Origin: Streptomyces exfoliatus
GTDB lineage: Bacteria > Actinomycetota > Actinomycetes > Streptomycetales > Streptomycetaceae
Length of the DNA: 27,188 nt
Direction of reading: 5' to 3'
NCBI RefSeq assembly: GCF_000725545.1
Contig: NZ_JNZP01000042.1
Span: 1 to 27,188, forward strand
The notes beneath the pieces were generated by a model, which saw only the letters and a program-made list of their open reading frames with translations, was not told the origin of the DNA and did no database searches. A program made the position numbers and the translations under genes. Positions 12,064 through 19,526 of the stretch are shown here, in pieces (within the stretch, counting starts at the first letter, position 1; the number at the start of each line of letters is the position of its first letter).

Positions 12064-13005
12064 ATGGAACCGACCACCCCCTGGCGGCCCGCCGCGATCA
12101 GCCCGGACAGCCACGCGCTGCCCGCCACCGCCGACGCCCTGGCCGGCTTCCTCCAGGACTCCGCGCGCACCGACGAACTCCTGGCCGCCCACAAAGTGCT
12201 GGTCCTGAGCGGCTTCGGAGTGGGCCCTGAGGAGCTGGAGAAGATCATGCCGCTCCTGCTGCCTGACCGCCTGCCCTACGTCTTCGGCAACTCCCCGCGC
12301 ACCAAGGTCGGCCACAACGTGTACACCTCCACGGAGTACCCGGCCGAGTTCACCATCTCGATGCACAGCGAGATGTCCTACGCCGCGCAGTGGCCGGCCC
12401 GGCTGCTCTTCTACTGCGAGCGGGCGGCCGACAGCGGTGGCGCGACACCGGTGGTGGACAACGCCGCCTGGTACCGGGCACTGGACCAGGACGTCCGCGA
12501 CGCCTTCGCGGGCGGCCTGCGCTACACCCAGAACCTCCACGGGGGGCGCGGGCTCGGCAAGAGCTGGCAGGACACCTTCGAGACGCAGGACCGCTCGGAG
12601 GTCGAGGACTACCTCTCCCGCACCGGCGCCACCTGGCAGTGGAACGCCCGCAACGGACTGCGCGTCAGCCACGTGCGGCCCGCGACGATCGAGCACCCCG
12701 ACACGGGCGAGCGGCTGTGGTTCAACCAGAGCGACCAGTGGCACCCGGCCACGCTCGGCGACGAGGCCGCCGCCGCGCTGCTGGGGATGCTGCCCCCGGA
12801 GGAACTGCCCCAGTCGGTGGCCTTCGCGGACGGCACCCCGATACCCGCCGACCACGTACGCCAGGTGCGCGACCGCGGCCTTGAGCACGCCGTGGACAAC
12901 GACTGGCGGCCCGGCGACCTCATGCTCGTCGACAACGTCCAGGCGGCCCACGGCCGCAGGCCCTTCACCGGCGACCGCCGCATCCTGGTCGCCATGTCGG
13001 ACTAG
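12064..13005 (+). CDS. lptJ: SyrP-like TauD/TfdA-family Fe(II)/2-oxoglutarate hydroxylase, probable Asp beta-hydroxylase
   Basis: The 313-residue protein belongs to the TauD/TfdA superfamily. The iron ligands are visible as H101-S-E103 (in ISMHSEMSY) and distal His296 (in NVQAAHGRRPF), with Arg305/306 placed to bind 2-oxoglutarate. HxE instead of HxD and the block HSEMSYAAQWPARLLFYC are characteristic of the SyrP branch, whose founding member hydroxylates carrier-bound aspartate in syringomycin synthesis. By synteny this is the LptJ equivalent, recalled as the Asp9 hydroxylase of A54145; the FkbM methyltransferase downstream would then methylate the new hydroxyl. Its ATG lies 12 bases after the hydrolase stop, so the two are probably one transcript, and a hairpin begins at its stop codon. 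Family call is firm; residue specificity is inferred. Confidence 0.88.
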   Translation: MEPTTPWRPAAISPDSHALPATADALAGFLQDSARTDELLAAHKVLVLSGFGVGPEELEKIMPLLLPDRLPYVFGNSPRTKVGHNVYTSTEYPAEFTISMHSEMSYAAQWPARLLFYCERAADSGGATPVVDNAAWYRALDQDVRDAFAGGLRYTQNLHGGRGLGKSWQDTFETQDRSEVEDYLSRTGATWQWNARNGLRVSHVRPATIEHPDTGERLWFNQSDQWHPATLGDEAAAALLGMLPPEELPQSVAFADGTPIPADHVRQVRDRGLEHAVDNDWRPGDLMLVDNVQAAHGRRPFTGDRRILVAMSD

Positions 13006-13040
13006 GGCCTGTCCGGTCGATCAGGGCCGGACAGGCCCTG
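13003..13040 (+). terminator. Perfect hairpin at the stop codon of the SyrP-like gene
   Basis: Arms 13005-13016 and 13027-13038 pair perfectly over 12 bp. An A-T pair (13004/13039) and possible G-U pair extend the stem. The loop is 10 bases. The stem starts inside the TAG stop, so it probably ends or attenuates transcription between the hydroxylase and methyltransferase genes. It lacks a T-run. Confidence 0.65.
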
Positions 13041-13094
13041 GGCCCGCTCCCACCGCCACAGACAGCCGCCGCCCACCCCACAGGAAGGCCGCCG

Positions 13095-13883
13095 ATGACC
13101 ATCGCCCTCGCCGACGTGGCAGGCCTCAACAAGCATGAGACCGAGTTCCTCTACGACGAGATCTTCACCCGCCGCGCCTACCTGCCCGAGGCCCTGCACC
13201 TGCCCGAGGACCCCGTGGTCTTCGACGTCGGGGCCAACATCGGCATGTTCACCCTCTTCGTGCGCTCCGAGAGACCAGGTGCCACGGTCCACTCCTTCGA
13301 ACCGGTCCCCCAGGTGTACGACCTCCTGCGCCGCAACCGGGAGCGCCACGCGGTGGCAGGGCTCGCCCACCCCTACGGCCTCGCCGAGGCGGAACAGCAG
13401 GTCGAGTTCACCCACTATCCCGGCTACTCGACCATGTCCACGCGCAGCACCCTGGCGGACACCGAGGCGGAACGGGCTTTCGTCCGGGGTCAGGTGCGAA
13501 CCGACCACCTGCCCGAGGCCGAGCGGATGCTGGACGAGCTCCTCGCCTTCCGGTTCCGGGAGGAGAAGGTGAACTGCCGGCTCCGCCCGCTCTCCGCGGT
13601 CCTCGACGAGCACCCCGTGGACCGGATCGACCTGCTGAAGATCGACGTTCAGCGCGGTGAGCAGGAGGTGTTGCGGGGCCTGGCGGACCGGCACTGGCCA
13701 CTGGTCCGCCAGATCGCCATGGAGGTCCACGACAGCCCCGGCAGCAACACCGCCGGTCGGCTGCGAGCGGTGGCCGACGAGCTGGAGCGGCGCGGGTTCA
13801 GCGTCCTGACCGAGCAGGAGGACCGGTACGCGGGCAGCGACCGCCACAGCGTGTTCGCCGTCGCGGAGCCCTGTCGCGGCTGA
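13095..13883 (+). CDS. lptK: FkbM-family SAM-dependent O-methyltransferase
   Basis: The 262-residue protein shows the SAM-binding motif VVFDVGANIGMFT (about 41-53), the acidic ribose-binding strand VHSFEPVPQ and the FkbM hallmark IDLLKIDVQRGEQEVLRG (usually LKIDVEGAE). FkbM enzymes usually methylate hydroxyl groups. Lying between two amino acid hydroxylases, it most likely methylates a beta-hydroxyl, as I recall for LptK in making 3-methoxyaspartate in A54145. The ATG has GGAAGG 6 bases upstream. The gene stands apart from its neighbours, with 89 bases and a hairpin before it and 68 bases after. The VQRGEQ in place of VEGAE is a mild departure from consensus. Alternative substrate: any exposed hydroxyl on the peptide. 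Confidence 0.88.
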   Translation: MTIALADVAGLNKHETEFLYDEIFTRRAYLPEALHLPEDPVVFDVGANIGMFTLFVRSERPGATVHSFEPVPQVYDLLRRNRERHAVAGLAHPYGLAEAEQQVEFTHYPGYSTMSTRSTLADTEAERAFVRGQVRTDHLPEAERMLDELLAFRFREEKVNCRLRPLSAVLDEHPVDRIDLLKIDVQRGEQEVLRGLADRHWPLVRQIAMEVHDSPGSNTAGRLRAVADELERRGFSVLTEQEDRYAGSDRHSVFAVAEPCRG

Positions 13884-13951
13884 GGTACGCCCCCGCCCGG
13901 CCGCCCCTCGCAGATCCGAACCGAACGGTTCCCCACCCCCGGAGAAACAGC

Positions 13952-14911
13952 ATGAAACCCGAGAACAGCTTCACCCTGTCCGACGCCGAACGCGGCGACG
14001 TGGCGTCCCTGGCACAGGAGTTGACGCGCACGCCCCCCGGCCTCGTGGACGAACGCGAATGGCTCGACCGGTGCCGCACCGCCTCCTGCCACCTGCCCGC
14101 CCGCCTCCAGGACCGGCTCCGCGCCTTCCGCCACGACCCCGGCCCCACCGGCAGACTGCTCCTGCGCAACCTCCCCGCCGCCGACGATGTGCCGGCCACT
14201 CCGCAGGAGGCCGACTCCGTGGAGCGCAGGGCGACCCTGAGCGCCTCCGTGCTGTGTGCCCTGTCCATGGCACTGGGCGACGTCATCGCCTACCGCAACG
14301 AGAAACATGGGGCGCTCGTGCAGAACGTGGTGCCCGTGCCCGGCCGGGAGGGCCAGCAGTCCAACGCCGGCTCCGTGCCGCTGGAGATGCACACCGAGAA
14401 CGCCTTCCACCCCCACCGCCCCGACTACGTCGGCCTGTTCTGCGTCCGCGGCGACCACGACCGGGCCGCCGGCCTGCGGGTCGCCTCCGTCCGCGCCGCG
14501 ATGGACCACCTGGACGCCGGGACAGTCGAAACGCTGCGGCGCCCCCTGTTCACCACCGAGCCGCCCCCCTCCTTCGGGCGGCCGGACAGCGCGACCAAGC
14601 CGCACGCCGTGCTCACCGGTGACGCGGAGGACCCGGACATCCGCGTCGACTTCCACGCCACCCACACGAGCGACCCCTGGGGCAGGCAGGCCATGGACGC
14701 CCTGGCGGACGCCGTCCGCGCGGTCTCCGAGGAACTCGTCCTGGACCCGGCCGACCTGGTGTACGTGGACAACCGCGTCGCGCTGCACGGGCGTAGTGCC
14801 TTCGTCCCGCGCTACGACGGTCAGGACCGCTGGCTCCAGCGCACCTTCGTCCACCTGGACCACCGACGGTCCCGTGCCGTGCGCGCGCAGCACGGGCGCG
14901 TGCTGAGCTGA
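13952..14911 (+). CDS. lptL: AsnO/VioC-like Fe(II)/2-oxoglutarate amino acid beta-hydroxylase
   Basis: The 319-residue protein has the clavaminate synthase-like fold signature of AsnO and VioC: iron ligands H147-T-E149 (LEMHTENAFHPH), distal His279 (VALHGRSAF), and an Arg at 293 or 297 for 2-oxoglutarate. GLFCVRGDHD and FTTEPPPSF are also typical of this group. Known members hydroxylate free L-Asn or L-Arg at C3. In A54145, LptL is recalled as providing hydroxy-Asn3. The ATG follows CGGAG by 8 bases. The stop overlaps the next start as TGATG, coupling it to the ABC exporter. A perfect 6-bp inverted repeat (13918-13931) lies in the 5' gap. Family is firm, Asn specificity inferred. Confidence 0.88.
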   Translation: MKPENSFTLSDAERGDVASLAQELTRTPPGLVDEREWLDRCRTASCHLPARLQDRLRAFRHDPGPTGRLLLRNLPAADDVPATPQEADSVERRATLSASVLCALSMALGDVIAYRNEKHGALVQNVVPVPGREGQQSNAGSVPLEMHTENAFHPHRPDYVGLFCVRGDHDRAAGLRVASVRAAMDHLDAGTVETLRRPLFTTEPPPSFGRPDSATKPHAVLTGDAEDPDIRVDFHATHTSDPWGRQAMDALADAVRAVSEELVLDPADLVYVDNRVALHGRSAFVPRYDGQDRWLQRTFVHLDHRRSRAVRAQHGRVLS

Positions 14912-15972
14912 TGGCGTCGGACCAGGTGATCCACGCCACCGGCCTGCGCAAGCGCTTCGGCACGGTCCAGGCACTCGACGGCGTGGACCTGACGGTGGCG
15001 CGCGGGGAGATCATGGGCCTCCTGGGCCACAACGGGGCGGGCAAGACCACCCTCGTCAACATCCTGTCCACCCTCACGCCCCCCACGTCGGGCACCGCCT
15101 CGGTCACCGGCTTCGACGTGGTCGGCCGCCCCGACGAGGTCCGTCGGCGCATCGGGGTCACCGGGCAGTTCGCCGCTCTCGACGAGCAGCTCTCCGGATA
15201 CGACAACCTCGTCCTGGTGGCCCGGCTGTGCGGAGCCTCCAAGGCGCAGGCCGTCGGCAGGGCGGACGAGTTGCTGGAGGCGTTCGGCCTCCGCGCAGCC
15301 GCGGGGCGGAGGGCGGTGTCGTATTCGGGAGGGATGCGTCGTCGGTTGGATCTGGCGCTGGGGCTGGTCGGGTGTCCTGATGTCCTGTTCCTGGACGAGC
15401 CGTCTGTGGGGCTGGACCTGCCCAGCCGTCTCGGGTTGTGGGAGATGGTGCAGGGGCTGGCACGGGAAGGTACGGCGGTTCTGTTGACGACGCAGTATCT
15501 GGAGGAGGCCGACCGGCTCGCCGATCGGATCACCGTCCTGGGCGAGGGCCGGGTTCTGGTTTCCGGTACGGCGGTGCAGTTGAAGGCCCAGACCGGTAGC
15601 GGTTCCATCTCGCTGAGGGTCGGGCCGCAGGGGGACAGGGCCGTTGCCGCCGAGGCTCTGCGCCGGGCCGGTTTCCCGCCGGGCGTGGAGGGCGAGCCCA
15701 GTGAGCTGACCGTGCCGGCGGGGGATTCGGCGGATCTGGCCGTGGTCATCCGGGTGCTGGACGCCGTGGGGCAGAACGTGAGCGAGATCCGCTACGCGGA
15801 GCCCTCTCTGGACGACGTCTACCTCGCTTTCACCGCTACGGCCCCCGACACCCCCGCCCCGGCGCCGGGTGCCATCGGCCGTCCTGCTGCCCCCGCTCCG
15901 GCGCGTACAGCCCACCGCAGCACCACCCCGGAGGCCGAACGGCGTTCCGGCGACACCCCGGAGACCCCGTGA
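14911..15972 (+). CDS. lptM: ABC transporter ATP-binding subunit, DrrA type
   Basis: The 353-residue ATPase shows Walker A GHNGAGKTT (about 39-47), signature SYSGGMRRRLDLALG (about 137-151), Walker B VLFLDEPS, and LLTTQYLEEADRLADR, which is typical of DrrA daunorubicin-type exporters. The C-terminal region after about 310 is a Pro/Ala-rich tail. With the permease it would export the lipopeptide and may give self-resistance. The start overlaps the upstream stop and has no clear ribosome site, so translation probably relies on coupling. Its stop overlaps the permease start (GTGA). Oddity: around 15290-15310 codon usage changes abruptly, from mostly C-ending codons to many G- and T-ending ones, suggesting a recombination junction inside the gene. 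Confidence 0.93.
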   Translation: MASDQVIHATGLRKRFGTVQALDGVDLTVARGEIMGLLGHNGAGKTTLVNILSTLTPPTSGTASVTGFDVVGRPDEVRRRIGVTGQFAALDEQLSGYDNLVLVARLCGASKAQAVGRADELLEAFGLRAAAGRRAVSYSGGMRRRLDLALGLVGCPDVLFLDEPSVGLDLPSRLGLWEMVQGLAREGTAVLLTTQYLEEADRLADRITVLGEGRVLVSGTAVQLKAQTGSGSISLRVGPQGDRAVAAEALRRAGFPPGVEGEPSELTVPAGDSADLAVVIRVLDAVGQNVSEIRYAEPSLDDVYLAFTATAPDTPAPAPGAIGRPAAPAPARTAHRSTTPEAERRSGDTPETP

Positions 15973-16817
15973 ACGTACCTGTGAAGATGGCGCCCTTGGC
16001 CGAGCCCGCAGCGGGAGCGCGCGTCCCGCGCTGGAGACCGGCGGGCAGGGCCGCGCAACTTCGGGTCCTCACGGCACGCCAGATCCGGCTGGTCTACGCG
16101 GACCGCAGGGTGGTGCTGTTCAGCGTGGCGCAGCCGGTGGTGATGCTGCTGCTGATCAGCCAGGTCTTCGGCAGCCTCGCGGACCGTTCGATCCTTCCGC
16201 GCGGGGTGTCCTACATCGAGTTCTTGCTGCCTGCTCTCCTCGTCACCACCGGGCTCGGCACCTCGCAGTCCGCGGGGGTGGGGCTGGTGCGGGACATGGA
16301 GGGCGGGATGGTGCGCCGCTTCCGTGTCCTGCCGTTGTCGCTGCCGCTGGTGCTTGTGGCGCGTTCGATCGCCGATCTGACGCGCTCGGGGATGCAGTTG
16401 CTGGTCCTGGTCATCGGGGGCCATCTGCTGTTCGGCTACCGGGCCGGGGGAGGCGTGGGGGGTCTGGTGGCGGCGTTGTCGCTGTCCACGGTGGTGATCT
16501 GGTCCCTGATCTGGATCTTCATCGCGCTCGCCGCGTGGCTGCGGAAGGTGGAGGTCCTTTCCAGCATCGGCTTCTTCGTCAACTTCCCGCTCATGTTCGC
16601 TTCCAGCGCGTTCGTACCGGTCGATGTGCTGCCCGGCTGGCTGGCGGCCGTCGCCACCGTCAATCCGGTGAGCTATGCCGTGGAGGCGTCGCGGAGCCTC
16701 GCCCTGGGAGGGCAGGTCGGGAGCGAGGTGCCCGCAGCGCTGTGCGCGGCCCTGGGCCTGATGGCGGTGATGATGGTCCTCGCCGCGCGCGGCTTCCGCC
16801 GACCGCCCGACGAGTGA
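15969..16817 (+). CDS. lptN: ABC-2 type membrane permease, DrrB type
   Basis: The 282-residue protein is an ABC-2 permease. Hydrophobic segments lie at about 50-68 (VVLFSVAQPVVMLLLIS), 84-104, 117-160, 165-190 (STVVIWSLIWIFIALAAWL), 198-225 and near the C-terminus. SSAFVPVDVLPGWLAAVATVNPVSYAVEASR is the motif region typical of DrrB-like permeases. The GTG start overlaps the ATPase stop by 4 bases, and GGAG lies just upstream, so the two are made together. It keeps the G/T-ending codon style that begins partway through the ATPase gene. It is convergent with the DedA-family gene, 65 bases away. The likely cargo is the cluster's lipopeptide, by position only. Confidence 0.93.
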   Translation: MNVPVKMAPLAEPAAGARVPRWRPAGRAAQLRVLTARQIRLVYADRRVVLFSVAQPVVMLLLISQVFGSLADRSILPRGVSYIEFLLPALLVTTGLGTSQSAGVGLVRDMEGGMVRRFRVLPLSLPLVLVARSIADLTRSGMQLLVLVIGGHLLFGYRAGGGVGGLVAALSLSTVVIWSLIWIFIALAAWLRKVEVLSSIGFFVNFPLMFASSAFVPVDVLPGWLAAVATVNPVSYAVEASRSLALGGQVGSEVPAALCAALGLMAVMMVLAARGFRRPPDE

Positions 16818-16882
16818 CCGCGATGACTCGCCGGCGGATCGTGCCATCTCGGGCGGGCGGCATGGGTCGACGCGACGTACGG

Positions 16883-17515
16883 TCAAGAGCTGCGGCGGCG
16901 GTGCCTGCGCCGCCACCACACGGCCGCGAGCGTGAGGGCGGCCGCTACGCCCAGCAGCGCCCACAGGATGGTGGAGAGCAGGGTCTCGGCCTCGCGCAGG
17001 GAGGCCGAGACCAGCGTTCCCGCGGACACGTAGAGCGCGGACCACATCGCGGCTCCTGCGAGGGACGCGGGCAGGAAGCGGAGGTAGCGCACGGAGCCGA
17101 CTCCGGCGGTCGCGGGGGTGAGGGTGCGCACCACGGGCAGCAGCCGGGTCAGGAAGACGGCGCTCGCCCCGTACCGGTGGCACAGTTCCTGGGCACGGTC
17201 CCAATGGTGCTGCCCGATCCGGCGTACCAGGCGGGTCTCCCGCATGCGCTGCCCGTAGCGGATGCCGAGGAAGTAGCCGATGTGGTCGCCGGCCGAGCTG
17301 CTGATCGTGACGACGAGAAAGAGGGCCAGCAGCGGGCGGGTCCCTTCGGTTCCGGCACTCAGGGCGAGGACCGCGACTTCGCCGGGGACGACCATGCCGG
17401 CCCCGAGGCCGGATTCGGCGAACGCGAACGCCGAGGCCAGGGCGAATCTGGCGACCGGGCTCATCTCCGACACCTTTGCCAGCAGATCGTTCAGCAGATC
17501 GCTCATCCAAGACAT
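16883..17515 (-). CDS. DedA/VTT-family membrane protein
   Basis: The 210-residue protein has the DedA (SNARE-associated, VTT) pattern: GAGMVVPGEVAVLALSAG, then SAGDHIGYFLGIRYGQ, and the membrane re-entrant block FLTRLLPVVRTLTPATAGVG, followed by two C-terminal hydrophobic helices and a basic RRRHRRR tail. Family members act in lipid flipping and membrane homeostasis, and some affect resistance to cationic peptides and daptomycin. I took ATG 17515 (MSWMSD) as start because AGGG lies 5 bases ahead; an upstream in-frame GTG at 17599 would add 28 arginine-rich residues and has no ribosome site. Facing the exporter genes, it may take part in self-resistance. I recall a membrane protein gene (lptP/dptP) at the matching place but cannot confirm it is this family. 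Confidence 0.88.
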   Translation of the reverse strand: MSWMSDLLNDLLAKVSEMSPVARFALASAFAFAESGLGAGMVVPGEVAVLALSAGTEGTRPLLALFLVVTISSSAGDHIGYFLGIRYGQRMRETRLVRRIGQHHWDRAQELCHRYGASAVFLTRLLPVVRTLTPATAGVGSVRYLRFLPASLAGAAMWSALYVSAGTLVSASLREAETLLSTILWALLGVAAALTLAAVWWRRRHRRRSS

Positions 17516-18052
17516 GGCAGCCCTGTTCCGCCTCTCCTCGCTCGTGGAGCCCTCTCGGCGGCGCCCCTGGAATCCCGCGCCCCTTCTTCGAGAACTCACC
17601 GAATGGAACAGGGAAACGACTTCCCCGTTTCACCGGGCGCATCCCCGGCCGAGCGCTACGGGGCGCGGAGAAGGGCGAAGGGACGCCAATCTACCAGGGA
17701 ACCGCCGCCGGATGACGGGGCACGGCGGACTCGCCGACCGAAGGCGAGGGGGAGTGGCGATTCATCGACCGGAGCTGACGGGAAGGGGAATTTCGGGGAA
17801 TGTCCGTCTGAATCGGAGGCGAGGAATGGAAACCACTCTCCATCACGACACGAAGTGAACACCTTCACAGCGGGTGCGCCACGCGGCCAGCCCCGGGGGA
17901 CCGCACCCTCGCGTGAGCACTCTTGACGCGGGATCAGCGCCCTGAAAGGGTGCGACGGTGAAACTGCGGACCGGACGGGCTTAGCGCCGGCGCCCCGAAA
18001 ATCCGCCCGGCGCGCACCCCGGTGCCGACCGACGCAATCACGGGCCGTTCAT
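17516..18052. other. Intergenic region between divergent DedA and methyltransferase genes
   Basis: This 537-base stretch has no convincing coding frame; the open frames across it read as Arg/Ser/Pro-rich low-complexity protein. It must hold promoters for both flanking genes. Visible signals are a tandem 10-base repeat at 17785-17804 and a possible promoter at 17923-17951. Confidence 0.6.
17923..17951 (+). promoter_or_regulatory. Possible housekeeping-type promoter for the methyltransferase gene
   Basis: TTGACG at 17923-17928 matches the -35 consensus well. After 17 bases, AAGGGT at 17946-17951 is a weak -10. A transcript starting near 17958 would have a leader of about 95 bases before GTG 18053. 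The -35 is good, the -10 poor. Confidence 0.35.
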
Positions 18053-19180
18053 GTGTTGCGGAGGGTGAAAACCCTGCATACGGAACGACCAGTCGTCCAC
18101 GATGAGAACCATCGACTGACCGGATTGGTGGAAATGCAGACGGATGCACCGGTGGGAACGGACGCCTACTTACCGTCCCTGACCCTCGAAGATTATCTGC
18201 GCGATACGGTCCCGGCCCACCCGGTCCTGAAATCGTCGGTGGATTTCGGCCGCCCAGGCGCCGACAAAGCACTCAGAGCGCTGGCCGCGACGACCACGGA
18301 ATTCGATTCCGACGACACCGGACGCGGCGACTCCTACCGCAGGGCCCAGCAGGACTCCTCCGTCCGCTGGAAGGGAATGCGACAACTGCTCGAACTGGCC
18401 GCCCCCTCCGGCATGACGCCCGACATGGCCGCCCCCCGCACGGTCCTCGACGTCCTGGGCGGGGACGGAACCATCGCCCGCGCCGTCCACGACAACGCCC
18501 CCGACCTGCGCGACCGCGTCCACATCCTCACCAGCGACCTCTCGGGGGACATGGTCGAACAAGCCCTCGCCCAGGGCCTGGCCGCCATCCGGCAAGCCGC
18601 GGACCACCTCTTTCTCGCCGACGGCACCATGGACGCGGCACTGCTCGCCTACGGAACCCACCACATCGCGCCGCAGGACAGGCTCGACGCCGTCACCGAG
18701 GCCCTGCGCGTCGTCAAGGACGGCGGCCACGTGGTCCTGCACGACTTCGACGACACCAGCCCCATGGCACGCTTCTTCACCGACATCGTCCACCCCCACA
18801 CCACAGCCGGCCACGACTACCGCCACTTCTCCCGCGGCCCCCTGGTCGAACTCTTCGCCGAAGCGGGCACACCGGCCCGCGTCGTCGACCTGTACGACCC
18901 CCTCGTCGTCCGCGGCACCACGCAGGAAGAGGCGCGCCGCCGCATGTGCGCGTACGTGGCCGACATGTACGGAGTCGGCGCGTTCTTCGCGACCCTGGGC
19001 GGAACCGACGCCCGCTGGAAGCTCCTGGAGCAGTACTTCCAGCACGAAACGTATCTGGCGACCCTGCCCGAGAAGACCGACTTCACACCGGGGCCCGTCG
19101 TCTACCGCTCCGAGGACGCCTTCATCGCCGAGATACCGCGCGCGGCAATCGTCGCCGTCGCCCACAAACCACCCACCTGA
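18053..19180 (+). CDS. lptI: SAM-dependent methyltransferase, candidate 2-oxoglutarate C-methyltransferase for 3-methylglutamate
   Basis: The product is up to 375 residues. A class I SAM-binding motif VLDVLGGDGTIARAV starts near residue 132, followed by ILTSDLSGDMVEQAL and the motif IV-VI stretch ALLAYGTHHIAPQDRL and VKDGGHVVLHDFDD. VLDVLGGDG, not the usual VLDxGCGTG, places it outside the common groups. Calcium-dependent lipopeptide clusters with 3-methylglutamate need a GlmT/DptI/LptI enzyme that methylates 2-oxoglutarate, and this is the only free candidate here; the FkbM enzyme is better explained as an O-methyltransferase. The start is uncertain: GTG 18053, GTG 18065 or ATG 18134 are possible and none has a well-spaced ribosome site. 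It is transcribed alone, after a 537-base gap. Methyltransferase call is firm; the substrate is inferred from cluster logic. Confidence 0.75.
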   Translation: MLRRVKTLHTERPVVHDENHRLTGLVEMQTDAPVGTDAYLPSLTLEDYLRDTVPAHPVLKSSVDFGRPGADKALRALAATTTEFDSDDTGRGDSYRRAQQDSSVRWKGMRQLLELAAPSGMTPDMAAPRTVLDVLGGDGTIARAVHDNAPDLRDRVHILTSDLSGDMVEQALAQGLAAIRQAADHLFLADGTMDAALLAYGTHHIAPQDRLDAVTEALRVVKDGGHVVLHDFDDTSPMARFFTDIVHPHTTAGHDYRHFSRGPLVELFAEAGTPARVVDLYDPLVVRGTTQEEARRRMCAYVADMYGVGAFFATLGGTDARWKLLEQYFQHETYLATLPEKTDFTPGPVVYRSEDAFIAEIPRAAIVAVAHKPPT

Positions 19181-19204
19181 CACACCCCCGCACCCCACTG
19201 CGCC

Positions 19205-19320
19205 CTGCCTTTGCACGGTTGTCGTCGACCGGCTCGCCTTCGGCGGCACCATCATCAAGACAGGAGCCGGCTCCTGACGCCTCGTCACCACCCGATCCCA
19301 CAACGAACAACGGCCGGCCT
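19205..19320 (+). pseudogene. Possible relic of an IstB-like (IS21 family) C-terminus
   Basis: One frame reads VVVDRLAFGGTIIKTGAGS, then a stop, then RLVTTRSHNEQ and another stop. This resembles the C-terminal DRL...G...SYRL block of IstB-type ATPases, with the expected Tyr codon turned into a stop. No upstream part of the gene remains. It lies in the 346-base gap between the methyltransferase and kinase genes, which otherwise shows only a weak hairpin. Confidence 0.3.
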
Positions 19321-19474
19321 GAGCGTGTCAGCGACTGAACCAGGCCACATGCGCCCGTCCTCGACGCGGCGGACAGTCGTGTGCTCCCGAGCCAGGGAAT
19401 CGGCCGCGCGGGCCTCAGGGGCGCGGCGCGATGGCCGCCACCCGTCGGAGGGGACGCCTCGTCAGTCCCGCCAG

Positions 19475-19505
19475 GTGCCCCGCATCGCTCTCGGGACCGG
19501 GGCAC
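19475..19505 (-). terminator. Possible terminator downstream of the kinase gene
   Basis: Perfect 8-bp arms at 19475-19482 and 19498-19505 are separated by a 15-base loop. The hairpin lies 22 bases beyond the kinase stop on the minus strand, where a terminator would be expected. The stem is short and there is no T-run. Confidence 0.35.
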
Positions 19506-19526
19506 AGGTGCCTCTGGCTCCACGCC

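Noticed and set aside
12364..14398. HxE instead of HxD iron ligands in both hydroxylases, considered as a halogenase-like or inactivating change
   Set aside because: Glu is normal in the SyrP and AsnO/VioC branches; halogenases replace the acid with Ala or Gly.
15819..17926. Long overlapping frames on both strands across the permease and DedA genes
   Set aside because: They cross two well-supported membrane protein genes and the intergenic gap, and have Arg/Gly/His-rich compositions with no motif.
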